NCBI GenBank assembly: GCA_946186215.1
Contig: CAMHMM010000017.1
Coordinates: forward strand, 1-14,301
From: an uncultured Ruminococcus sp.
GTDB lineage: Bacteria > Bacillota > Clostridia > Oscillospirales > Ruminococcaceae
DNA length: 14,301 nucleotides
Direction of reading: 5' to 3'
The notes below the pieces were generated by a model. The model had not been told where the DNA came from, searched no databases, and saw only the letters and a program-made list of their open reading frames with translations. A program made the position numbers and the translations under genes. Shown here in pieces: positions 6,648-13,486 of the stretch (position 1 is its first letter; each line of letters begins with the position of its first letter).

Positions 6648-7172
6648 TCATTCAAGATAGTTTCTAAGCTTTTCCTTTGCTCTTGCCGCTTTTGATCTTA
6701 CGGTATTCGCAGGAATACCCATGATCTCTGCGATCTCTTCGCTTTTATAGCCTGAAACCACTGAAAGTGAGAGCACCTGTCTTTCCTCTGCGGAAAGTCT
6801 CTGCATAGCCTGTACAAGATCCGCCCTGCCGAATTTTATATCTGTGTGTTCGTCGGGCACCTCGTCCTCAAGATCTTCTATATCTTCCCTGAGTGACCTC
6901 TGATCCATGTACTCCTTCAGCTTTTTATTTATCTGAGCTGTAAGGATCGCTGTGATCCATGAGCGGAATGCAGCCGCATCACGGAGCTTTCTTATGTTTT
7001 TGTATGCCTCCAGGACTGTGTCGCTAACCACATCGGAAGCATCGTGCTCATTTCCAAGGTTCATAAGAGCCAAACGGTAAAGATCCTTGTATACAAGGGA
7101 ATAAAGTTCGGCAAACGCTTGTGTATCTCCGCTCTGCGCACGCTCCACAGCAGCGGTAAGCTCCAAGCCCAT
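6648..7172 (-). CDS. ECF-type RNA polymerase sigma factor
   Basis: A 174-residue sigma-70 family protein of the extracytoplasmic function type, which directs RNA polymerase to a small stress regulon. Sigma region 2 spans about residues 8-75 (FAELYSLVYKDLYRLALMNL, then DASDVVSDTVLEAYKNIRKL and FRSWITAI). Sigma region 4 spans about 118-172, with the helix-turn-helix KSEEIAEIMGIPANTVRSKAARAKEKL. Regions 1 and 3 are absent, as expected. The start has GAGGTGA about ten bases upstream. Its stop codon overlaps a possible ATG of the following beta-propeller gene, which suggests one operon. A promoter-like pair at 7258-7283 may allow self-activation. Confidence 0.95.
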   Translation of the reverse strand: MGLELTAAVERAQSGDTQAFAELYSLVYKDLYRLALMNLGNEHDASDVVSDTVLEAYKNIRKLRDAAAFRSWITAILTAQINKKLKEYMDQRSLREDIEDLEDEVPDEHTDIKFGRADLVQAMQRLSAEERQVLSLSVVSGYKSEEIAEIMGIPANTVRSKAARAKEKLRNYLE

Positions 7173-7257
7173 ATCAGCAGATCACCTCGCAGCTGCTTTT
7201 GCAGATGCAGCGTTAATGGATCGCCGTCGCTCTCTTCTGAGCCCTTCGTATATATAG

Positions 7258-7283
7258 TGCGTTTTTAAGGGCATTTTGTTGCA
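7258..7283 (-). promoter_or_regulatory. Possible ECF-type autoregulatory promoter
   Basis: Minus strand TGCAAC (7283-7278), 16-bp spacer, CGCA (7261-7258). The -35 resembles the AAC-containing -35 of ECF promoters and the spacing is right. No TTGACA-type -35 sits before the TATATA at about 7250-7257. Predicted leader is about 75-80 nt. This is a pattern match only. Confidence 0.35.
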
Positions 7284-7404
7284 TGAAATCTCCTATAAAA
7301 TAAATTTTGTAGGAATATACAATTTCAGAAGAGTTTACGGCAATATAGCAGTCATTTTATACAAGTCTGGGAAGTATTGGATAAAGTGTAAGATCTGTAC
7401 TTGC

Positions 7405-8607
7405 TCAGAATTCGGCAACTATCTTTCCGTCTATGATCACATACTTGCTTTCCCTGCCGCTTGCAGAATATACAAGAGCCGCAGTGATATCGTTCACGGG
7501 GCAGAAATTCTCCACAGAAAGGTCAAGCAGCGCGATATCGGCAAGGAAGCCCTCGCGTATCTCGCCGAGGTCATCGAAGCCCAGTGCCTTTGCACCATTG
7601 ACGGTGGCCATTCTGAACACCTGATTTGCAGGCAGTACAGTGGGATCCTCCGTAATGCCCTTTTGCAGGAGTGCCGCATAGTTCATCTCGGCATACATAT
7701 TAAGGGCATTGTTTGAAGCCTGCGAATCCGTACCGAGGCACACATTGACACCCTTTTCAACAAGCCTTGCGATCGGAGCCACGCCGTTTGCAAGCTTGAG
7801 ATTGCTCTTTGGATTATGGAGCACGCTTACATTCTTTTCGGCGAATATATCCATATCCTCCTCGGTAAGGTGGACACAATGCGCCGCACAGGTGGGGATA
7901 TCGAAAAAACCCAGATCATACAGGTAGCGCACAGGCGTTTTGCCCCGCTCTCTCAGGCAGTCCTCTACCTCCTTGCGGGACTCGCTCAGGTGTATGTGCA
8001 TACCCTGTCTGGTCTCCCTTGCCTTTTCCATAAGGAAGAGAAGGTAATCCTCGCCGCAGGAATAGATAGCGTGGGGACCCAGCTTAAAGCTTATCAGCGG
8101 ATCGTCCTTATATGCGGCACGCTCAGCCTCATGCTCATTATAGCGGCGGATACCGCCCTCGTCATTGCGGTCGGTACCGACAAGGCCTCTCGTCATTACG
8201 GCACGCATACCCGTTTCATGGGCCGCCTTTGCATCCATCATGGGGAAAATATGCATATCCATGAAGGTCGTTGTGCCAAAGCGCAGCATTTCCTTACACG
8301 ACCAGAGTGCGCCCTGATAGCCCTCCTCGGGTGTGAGCTTATCCTCTCTGGGAAGTATCGCGCCGAAAAGCCAGTCATTGAAGGAAAGGTCATCGGCGAT
8401 ATTTCTGAACACCGACATATACGCATGGGTATGGCAGTTGATGAGCCCGGGCACCGCAAGCAGACCTGCGCCGTCGATCGTCCTCTGAGCCTCAAAGCCC
8501 TCGGGCGTATAGCCAACTGACTCGATCCTGTTGCCCTTTATGCACAGGTCGCCCTCTTTGATGCCGTCGGGTGTGAGCATTGTTGTATTTCTGATACGGA
8601 TATTCAT
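7405..8607 (-). CDS. mtaD: 5-methylthioadenosine/S-adenosylhomocysteine deaminase
   Basis: A 400-residue metal-dependent amidohydrolase that deaminates S-adenosylhomocysteine and/or 5'-methylthioadenosine to the inosyl form, an alternative first step in recycling these SAM by-products. Visible metal and catalytic motifs: PGLINCHTHAYMS (His59, His61), MHIHLSES (His204/His206, Glu209), AAHCVHL (His243/His246) and GTDSQASNN (Asp294). The FRNIADDLSFNDWLF segment after the first motif is typical of the MtaD/SsnA/TrzN branch. A related role, such as guanine or another purine/pterin deaminase, is possible but the motifs fit MtaD best. The ATG at 8607 has AGAGG about seven bases upstream. A consensus promoter gives a short leader of about 34 nt, leaving no room for a SAM or SAH riboswitch. 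No other SAM-cycle gene is in the window. Confidence 0.9.
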   Translation of the reverse strand: MNIRIRNTTMLTPDGIKEGDLCIKGNRIESVGYTPEGFEAQRTIDGAGLLAVPGLINCHTHAYMSVFRNIADDLSFNDWLFGAILPREDKLTPEEGYQGALWSCKEMLRFGTTTFMDMHIFPMMDAKAAHETGMRAVMTRGLVGTDRNDEGGIRRYNEHEAERAAYKDDPLISFKLGPHAIYSCGEDYLLFLMEKARETRQGMHIHLSESRKEVEDCLRERGKTPVRYLYDLGFFDIPTCAAHCVHLTEEDMDIFAEKNVSVLHNPKSNLKLANGVAPIARLVEKGVNVCLGTDSQASNNALNMYAEMNYAALLQKGITEDPTVLPANQVFRMATVNGAKALGFDDLGEIREGFLADIALLDLSVENFCPVNDITAALVYSASGRESKYVIIDGKIVAEF

Positions 8608-8647
8608 CTGATCGCCTCTTTCTTTCAGGGAAAATTAAGTCATTCTA

Positions 8648-8676
8648 ATATTAACACATTTTTCCGGATTTGTCAA
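8648..8676 (-). promoter_or_regulatory. sigma-A type promoter of mtaD
   Basis: Minus strand: perfect -35 TTGACA (8676-8671), 17-bp spacer, -10 TAATAT (8653-8648). Predicted start near 8641. Repeat cluster B begins 7 bp upstream of the -35. Confidence 0.88.
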
Positions 8677-8880
8677 ACCACAGTCGGGCAGGCAGAGCCT
8701 GCACCCTCCCGTACTCTCTTTTGTACGGAATCGCTTATCCGTGGCTCGGAACTCTTATTACTGTTCAGGTCACATATTAATCGGCAAATTCTGCCCCCTC
8801 CCGGCGGCGAAACGCCGCTGTTACCCGTACTCTCATTTGTGAGTAATTTTTCAATAGCAGCTCGGAACTTTAGTTTGTAA

Positions 8881-8930
8881 ACCCCACCGCCTCGCTTCTC
8901 TCGGCACCTCCCCTTTCAGGGGAGGCAAGC
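8881..8930 (+). repeat. Second repeat element (ACCCCACC...CTCCCC type), copy 1
   Basis: Starts ACCCCACC, has a variable part (GCCTCGCTTCTCTCGGC), then a constant hairpin CCTCCCC-TTTCA-GGGGAGG and GCAAG. The inverted copy at 9121-9180 shares both ends but has a different variable part. Confidence 0.75.
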
Positions 8931-9120
8931 AAGCACGCTCATGCAGGCGTGAAATACATATAGCTCGGACATATCTTCAAATATTTATATCATTATCTAA
9001 AGCAACTCACTGAATTTGCCTTGCCGACCGGACAGACACAAGGTCAGACTATCCAAAAGTTTCTAGCCACAAAGTCTGTTAAACTCCAAATGAGAATACG
9101 AGCGGGTGCAGGCTCAGTCT

Positions 9121-9180
9121 GCCTTGCCTCCCCTGAAAGGGGAGGGGGACCGCCGCCCTCAGGCGGTGGTGGTGGGGTTC
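9121..9180 (-). repeat. Second repeat element (ACCCCACC...CTCCCC type), copy 2, inverted
   Basis: On the minus strand: ACCCCACC, a variable hairpin (CCGCC-TGAG-GGCGG), then the same CTCCCC-TTTCA-GGGGAG hairpin and GGCAAGG. It passes directly into a minus-strand unit of the main repeat family at 9064-9125. Confidence 0.75.
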
Positions 9181-9258
9181 ATTAACGAACCGAGCCACAA
9201 ATGAGCATTACCGTCCAAATGAAAGGGCGAGACACATCAAACAGAAGGCAGTCTGCAT

Positions 9259-10080
9259 TTACCCGCCGATCAAGCTCCTTACCCTGCGTATATCCTCATT
9301 CATGCGATCAAGAAAGATATGCCCCGTCTTGTCAAATGAAGTGGATTCTATCGTAATATCGCCGCCGTAGCCTGCACTGCGTATAAAAGCGGACAGCTTT
9401 TCAAAATCTATCTGTCCGTCACCGATATGCAGCGTTTTAAGGCTCTGCCAGTCCATTACCCCGCCCTTGTAATCGTTGATGTGCAGGTGCTTCACCCGCT
9501 CCCATATATGCGAGTTTTCCTCAAGGCAGATATCCATGAGCTGCCCGTGAAACTCGGCCATTTTCGTATCAAAGGTAAAGGATATATCGGGATACTCCGT
9601 TGTAAGCTCCTTCATATGTGTCATAGGATCGCTGCGGTTGCAGACCACATTCTCCACCGTGAGCAGCAGCCCGTATCTATCCGCAATATCCCGCATATAT
9701 CTGTACACTGCGATATTATGCGGAAAATCCTTATCGGAATCAATTCCGTTCCACAGATGCAGTACAAGCTTTTCCGAGCCCAGTTTTTCTGCCATCATGC
9801 AGTTTTCCTCAAACAGCCCCAGCGCTCTTTCCGTGTCGCCCTGCTCGTTGCGGCTTATAAGATCGCCGACACTCTTTTCCGCATGCAATACAGGAAACGG
9901 CTTCGGGAAGTCCGCAAAAAAATCCGCCACCTCGTCTGTTCTGCCGTACCAGTCGTCATACATCATAAACTCATATCCGTCGCAGTCAAGGTACTTCACA
10001 CATTCATTCAAGAGTCTGTAATCCCTGCCGTTCGGTCTTCCTATCAGCGCTCCCGTGGAGCATAATATCCTGTTGTCCAT
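9259..10080 (-). CDS. Sugar phosphate isomerase/epimerase-like TIM barrel (AP endonuclease family 2 fold)
   Basis: A 273-residue protein of the xylose isomerase-like TIM-barrel superfamily, whose members isomerise or epimerise sugars and related polyols using a divalent metal, or act as endonuclease IV. Likely metal ligands are Glu143 (LLTVENVV), Asp171 (SFTFDTKM), His200 (VKHLHINDYKG), and Glu245 (ITIEST). His66 (VLHAEKS), His108 (VLHLWNG) and HIGDGQIDF (218-226) are typical active-site strands. The last motif is more like sugar isomerase/epimerase members than Nfo, so DNA repair is less likely. The substrate cannot be read from sequence. The start has AAGAGGA three to four bases upstream. 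It is on the same strand as, and 122 bp after, the cyclophilin gene, with a strong hairpin between. Confidence 0.85.
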   Translation of the reverse strand: MDNRILCSTGALIGRPNGRDYRLLNECVKYLDCDGYEFMMYDDWYGRTDEVADFFADFPKPFPVLHAEKSVGDLISRNEQGDTERALGLFEENCMMAEKLGSEKLVLHLWNGIDSDKDFPHNIAVYRYMRDIADRYGLLLTVENVVCNRSDPMTHMKELTTEYPDISFTFDTKMAEFHGQLMDICLEENSHIWERVKHLHINDYKGGVMDWQSLKTLHIGDGQIDFEKLSAFIRSAGYGGDITIESTSFDKTGHIFLDRMNEDIRRVRSLIGG

Positions 10081-10112
10081 TTATCCTCTTTTCTGCCGCC
10101 GCACATCAGACA

Positions 10113-10146
10113 ACGGGAGCTGCCGCACAAATGCAGCAGCTCCCGT
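10113..10146. other. 11-bp intergenic hairpin between cyclophilin and TIM-barrel genes
   Basis: ACGGGAGCTGC and GCAGCTCCCGT form a perfect 11-bp stem around a 12-nt loop. No T-run follows on either strand, so it is not a normal rho-independent terminator. It could stabilise the upstream mRNA 3' end or cause partial termination in a GGDEF-cyclophilin-TIM-barrel transcript. Confidence 0.5.
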
Positions 10147-10202
10147 ACATATCGTGATTCTCTATGCACTGAAAACTGCGGGCAGAGCCGTCTGTGTCAG
10201 TA

Positions 10203-10676
10203 TCAGTCCTCGATATACACTCTTGCCATTGCCTGCTCCTCGAGAGGCCTGTCGCTGTAATCAGTGGGGACGGATGCAATGCGGTCAACCGCCTCCATGC
10301 CCTCCACTACCTTGCCGAATGCAGCATACTGTCCGTCAAGGTGGGGTGCATCCTCATGCATGATGAAAAACTGTGAGCCGGCGCTGTCGGGATTCATAGC
10401 CCTTGCCATGGAAAGCACGCCTCTTGTGTGGCGAAGATCGTTCGCAACGCCGTTTGAAGCAAACTCGCCCTTGATATGCCAGCCGGGACCGCCTGTGCCC
10501 GTGCCTGTGGGGTCGCCGCCCTGGATCATGAAGCCGGGGATGACTCTGTGGAAGATGAGTCCGTCATAGAAGCCCTGGGAAACCAGCTTTACAAAGTTTT
10601 CCACGGTGATGGGTGCCTTGTCGGGATAAAGCTCTATCTTTATCTTGTCACCGTTTTTCATTTCGATAATAACCAT
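10203..10676 (-). CDS. ppiB: Cyclophilin-type peptidyl-prolyl cis-trans isomerase
   Basis: A 157-residue single-domain cyclophilin that speeds cis/trans isomerisation of Xaa-Pro bonds; no signal peptide, so cytoplasmic. The catalytic core FHRVIPGFMIQGGD carries Arg44, Phe49 and Gln52, and GSQFFI (100-105) is the second signature. At the position of the cyclosporin-contacting Trp of human cyclophilin A there is His112 (APHLDGQYAAFG), as often seen in bacterial forms with weak cyclosporin binding. I chose the ATG at 10676, nine bases after AAGGA; the ATG at 10685 directly abuts that site and would add three residues. It follows the GGDEF gene by 59 bp with no minus-strand terminator, so they may be co-transcribed. 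The symbol follows common usage for this family. Confidence 0.93.
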   Translation of the reverse strand: MVIIEMKNGDKIKIELYPDKAPITVENFVKLVSQGFYDGLIFHRVIPGFMIQGGDPTGTGTGGPGWHIKGEFASNGVANDLRHTRGVLSMARAMNPDSAGSQFFIMHEDAPHLDGQYAAFGKVVEGMEAVDRIASVPTDYSDRPLEEQAMARVYIED

Positions 10677-10735
10677 TGTGATCATTCCTTTTCTCTATTG
10701 ATCGGCGGTGGACTGTGCCGCGCCGTTTTTTGACT

Positions 10736-12658
10736 TTACTGCCGTGAATAGCGGCTCTCGGTGTGTGTCGACTTTTCCTTGTACATAAGGTCGTCTGCGT
10801 GTTTTATCAGCATATCCACATCAAGCCCGTCGGTTATCTGCTCGAACCATATGCCGTAGCTGCCGCGGACCTTGTAGGGCTTGCCCGATGTATCGTTGAA
10901 CCTCTGCAGATGCTCTTTGATCTTAGCCGTGATCTCTATTCCCCTGTCCTGCGGATCGGCAGAGCATATGCTGGCTATGGTGAATTCATCTCCGCCGAAG
11001 CGGGCGCAGAGCTCTTCATCGCCCCACACGCTTTTCAGCGCAGCGGCGATGGCATTGATAGCCACATCGCCCTCGGCATGGCCGTAGTTGTCGTTGATGG
11101 TCTTCAGGCCGTCCATATCCATAGAGATGATCACAAGATATGTCCTGAAGCCCTCTTCGAGCGCAGAATCCAGCCTTTCCTTGATCGTGGTGTAAAAACC
11201 GTTGCGGTTGAGCAGCCCCGTGTGATCCTTTTTGTACAGTGTTTGGAGCCTGTCGATGACCTTTTTCATCACCGACTGGGAGCTTACCACTTCAAGGGCA
11301 TGATTGAGGTGTCTTGCATACATTGAAAAGCGGCGCATATCGTCATTTTTTGTAAAGCCGTCGCCGCCGTTGCTCAGAGCGCACACGCCATAGCCCACAT
11401 TCAGATCCTGAAAATGCACAGGCCAGAACAGCAGGATATTGTACCGTTCCGCCGCTTCATAGATCTTAACGGGGCGTTTGCCGCAATAGGGCGGTGTTGC
11501 GATACCGTCGAGCCTTTCGCAGAGCACGAGCCTTGCATCATCCATGCCGCCCGAATTGTTCCCCTTGCGGTCATCGCTGATATTCATAAAATTATCATTG
11601 AGGCACAGGGCATAATAATGCCAGCCGTAAACGGATGAATACTCCATCACATTGGATGAGAGCTCCATCAGCCCCGTTGAAACTGAAACCTTATCGTCGA
11701 GCTCAAAGAGGAAAACATTGTTTGCGTTATCCTCGCTCATCATATCAAACAGCGGGAAGATGAGCCCCGATGCTTCGCGGTAATCTATCCTGCGGCAGCC
11801 GCAGGAATGAGAATACACTACCCTGTGGTCGATTATGGAAAAGCTGTCCGTGCGCCGCCCCTCGATATGGGCAGCCACCATGTCCACGGATTTTGTGCCC
11901 GCAAGCTCATTATCCTGCTTTGCAGTGGTGAGGCGGGGGATGTGGAACTGCTCCTCGAACATTCCGTCAAAGCCCGTCACCAGCACATCATCAGGCACGG
12001 CATAGCCATGGCTTTTGAGCCAGCCGCACACTGCCATTGCCATTGAGTCATTGCAGCAGATGAACACCTCGGGCATTTCCATTCCCGATTTTGCGAATTC
12101 CTCCATAGCCATAAGGGTGGGAGCCGTCCAGAATTCGCCGTACTGTATCCGCTTTTCGTCGAGCTTCATCCCATGCTCCGCCATTACGCGGCGGACGCAG
12201 TCCACTCGTTCCTCGGAGAAGGAATTGCCCTTCTGACCTGCCATGACATTGATGACCTTGCAGCCGTGCTTTTCAAGGATGTGGCGCACGATGGCCTCAA
12301 ATGCGGAATGGTAATTGAACTCGATATTGCAGCAGCCCTCGATATATTTATCGACGCACACGGTGAACACATCGTGCTGTCTTGCTTTTGTGATCATATC
12401 CGTGAGCAGGCGCTGATCCTTCACCATTTCGCCGTTTATTATCAGCCCGTCGATCACATCATAATCCACATAATTGCAGATCGCAGCCTCGCCGCGCGAA
12501 TATTTATCGTCAAACTTGAAGTCATTCGCCGAGTTGTAGACAAACAGCTTATAGCCGTATTCGGCACAGCGGCTTGCCACGGCGCGGTAAAGATCGTTCT
12601 GGAGATATTCCCTGAGCATAGGCACAAAAAGGCCTATCACCACATGACCGTTGAGCAT
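10736..12658 (-). CDS. LacI-type sugar-binding sensor fused to GGDEF diguanylate cyclase
   Basis: A 640-residue soluble signalling protein predicted to make cyclic di-GMP in response to an intracellular ligand. Residues 1 to about 290 are a periplasmic-binding-protein-like (LacI C-terminal) domain: HVVIGLFVP, GLIINGEMV, VFICCNDSMAMAV, VLVTGFDGMFEEQ and LTTAKQDNELAG match its strands. There is no helix-turn-helix before it, no signal peptide and no membrane helix, so ligand sensing should be cytoplasmic. It ends in YSHSCGCRR, like clostridial LacI/GGDEF proteins. A middle domain (about 305-475, GAF-like in size) and a short helical linker lead to GGDEF at about 475-635. The active-site motif is intact (GGDEF at 555-559), but the RxxD inhibitory site is missing (the four residues before LCARF are GDEE), so product inhibition by that route is unlikely. 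The ATG at 12658 has AGGAGGTG seven bases upstream; the frame is open 24 codons further but lacks such a site. Confidence 0.92.
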   Translation of the reverse strand: MLNGHVVIGLFVPMLREYLQNDLYRAVASRCAEYGYKLFVYNSANDFKFDDKYSRGEAAICNYVDYDVIDGLIINGEMVKDQRLLTDMITKARQHDVFTVCVDKYIEGCCNIEFNYHSAFEAIVRHILEKHGCKVINVMAGQKGNSFSEERVDCVRRVMAEHGMKLDEKRIQYGEFWTAPTLMAMEEFAKSGMEMPEVFICCNDSMAMAVCGWLKSHGYAVPDDVLVTGFDGMFEEQFHIPRLTTAKQDNELAGTKSVDMVAAHIEGRRTDSFSIIDHRVVYSHSCGCRRIDYREASGLIFPLFDMMSEDNANNVFLFELDDKVSVSTGLMELSSNVMEYSSVYGWHYYALCLNDNFMNISDDRKGNNSGGMDDARLVLCERLDGIATPPYCGKRPVKIYEAAERYNILLFWPVHFQDLNVGYGVCALSNGGDGFTKNDDMRRFSMYARHLNHALEVVSSQSVMKKVIDRLQTLYKKDHTGLLNRNGFYTTIKERLDSALEEGFRTYLVIISMDMDGLKTINDNYGHAEGDVAINAIAAALKSVWGDEELCARFGGDEFTIASICSADPQDRGIEITAKIKEHLQRFNDTSGKPYKVRGSYGIWFEQITDGLDVDMLIKHADDLMYKEKSTHTESRYSRQ

Positions 12659-12680
12659 ACCGCCGCACCTCCTGTCTATA

Positions 12681-12728
12681 GCGGGAGCTGCATACAGGGC
12701 TGACCTGCCCTGTATACCGTGATCCCGC
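12681..12728 (-). promoter_or_regulatory. Structured 5' leader of the GGDEF gene
   Basis: Minus-strand RNA: GCGGGA pairs with TCCCGC (outer, 6 bp) and ATACAGGGC with GCCCTGTAT (inner, 9 bp, loop AGGTCA), separated by an asymmetric internal loop. The structure ends 7 bases before the AGGAGGTG ribosome binding site. It could be an RNA switch or stability element, or the 9-bp palindrome could be a DNA operator. It lacks the conserved core of the c-di-GMP-I riboswitch. Confidence 0.5.
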
Positions 12729-12747
12729 AAAAAGTCTGTTACCGTTT

Positions 12748-12776
12748 ATTTTACCACATATGCCGCATAATGTCAA
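12748..12776 (-). promoter_or_regulatory. sigma-A type promoter of the GGDEF gene
   Basis: Minus strand: perfect -35 TTGACA (12776-12771), 17-bp spacer, -10 TAAAAT (12753-12748). Predicted start near 12741, leader about 83 nt. Repeat cluster C starts 17 bp upstream of the -35. Confidence 0.87.
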
Positions 12777-12793
12777 ACAAAAAATACACACTG

Positions 12794-13025
12794 GTCGGCA
12801 AGGCCGACAGCTACCCGTACTCTCTTTTATATGGAGTCGTTTATTTGTAGCTCGAAACTTTTATGTCTGCTATTATTACGCACTTAGATATGCGGCAGGC
12901 AAAGCCCGCAGTTACCCGTACTCTCTTTTGTATGGAAACGCTTATCAGCGGCTCGGAACTCTCATTACCGCTCAGGTCACATATTAGTCGGCAAGGCCGA
13001 CAGCTACCCGTACTCTCTTTTGTGC
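12794..13025 (+). repeat. Repeat cluster C: three units of the modular palindromic repeat
   Basis: Plus-strand units at 12794-12872, 12891-12966 and 12987-13025. The first and third begin with the same 24 bases as the units at 3542 and 3784. The second has the first hairpin GCGG...CCGC. Between units two and three is CAGGTCACATATTA (12973-12986), found at the same relative place in cluster B (8766-8779). The third unit is cut short three bases before the stop codon of the convergent gene at 13028. Confidence 0.85.
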
Positions 13026-13027
13026 CG

Positions 13028-13438
13028 TCAGCGGTTCAGCTGATAATCGAGAAAGCTCCTTGCCGAATCCCTTACTGCCTTGTCAGCATTTTCGTTTTCC
13101 GCTGCCTCTTTGAGGATGCTTATATATTCATCCCTGTCGGCGCTGCCGTTGATGCAGCGGTTGAGCATCCAGACAGTGTGGAGTGTGGGGGCGCGTTTTA
13201 CCGAGCTGATAAGCAGCGGGATATGTTCGGGATGATACTGCTCGATAAAATGCACCATCGGCCCCGGCATACCGAGATCATCAACGGGGTGGCGCTCCAT
13301 TATGGAAAACAGCTCGCCGACTATTTCAAAGCCTGCACCTTCCTCAACAAGCTGTTCCATAATCTCCTCTGCTTCAAACTCAAAATCATCCGAACCGATG
13401 AGATCCTCGAGTTGCCTGAGTAAATTCTCTGTCATCAT
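13028..13438 (-). CDS. Small acidic helical protein, possibly Imm30-like immunity protein
   Basis: A 136-residue cytoplasmic protein of unknown function. It is rich in Glu/Asp at the N-terminus (LIGSDDFEFEAEEIMEQLVEEGAGFEIVGELFSIMERHP). Helical segments follow that look like short HEAT-type repeats (MVHFIEQYHPEHIPLLISSV, LHTVWMLNRCINGSADRDEYISIL, DKAVRDSARSFLDYQL). The WMLNR(C)IN...RDEYISIL stretch recalls the Imm30 family of toxin-immunity proteins, but this is by eye and weak; no toxin gene is seen nearby. Two ATGs compete: 13438 (GGAG five bases upstream) and 13435 (eight bases upstream); a GTG at 13444 is less likely as it overlaps GGAG. It lies 48 bp after the next gene on the same strand, so they are probably co-transcribed. 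Its 3' end abuts repeat cluster C. Confidence 0.75.
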   Translation of the reverse strand: MMTENLLRQLEDLIGSDDFEFEAEEIMEQLVEEGAGFEIVGELFSIMERHPVDDLGMPGPMVHFIEQYHPEHIPLLISSVKRAPTLHTVWMLNRCINGSADRDEYISILKEAAENENADKAVRDSARSFLDYQLNR

Positions 13439-13486
13439 TATCACTCCGTTGATATTGTCAGATTGCGGGCACTGCTGTGAGGGATA

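Larger units (their letters stand above)
8683..9231. repeat. Repeat cluster B: modular repeats in a large inverted arrangement
   Basis: About 550 bp without a gene. Plus-strand units occupy 8683-8757 and 8801-8880, followed by a second element at 8881-8930 and a degenerate tail (to about 8975, ending GCTCGGAC). Minus-strand units occupy 9187-9231 and 9064-9125, with a second element between them at 9121-9180. Read from either end inward, the order of modules is the same: hairpin/CATTTG unit, ACCCCACC...CCTCCCC element, GGCAAG, then another unit. The middle, about 8976-9060, is AT-rich and holds nothing I recognise. The first hairpin of the unit at 8801 is replaced by CGGCG-GCGAAA-CGCCG. Confidence 0.8.

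Noticed and set aside
7816..8520. 234-codon plus-strand frame opposite mtaD
   Set aside because: Shadow of the mtaD frame; no ribosome binding site and no domain.
8608..8647. SAM/SAH riboswitch upstream of mtaD
   Set aside because: The predicted leader is only about 34 nt and has no stable fold.
10686..10735. T-run after a GC palindrome as a terminator for the GGDEF gene
   Set aside because: The TTTTTT lies on the plus strand after the stem, so it could only terminate plus-strand transcription, where there is no gene; on the minus strand no T-run follows.
12173..12703. 176-codon plus-strand frame opposite the GGDEF gene
   Set aside because: Antisense shadow of the LacI-type domain; no start signals.
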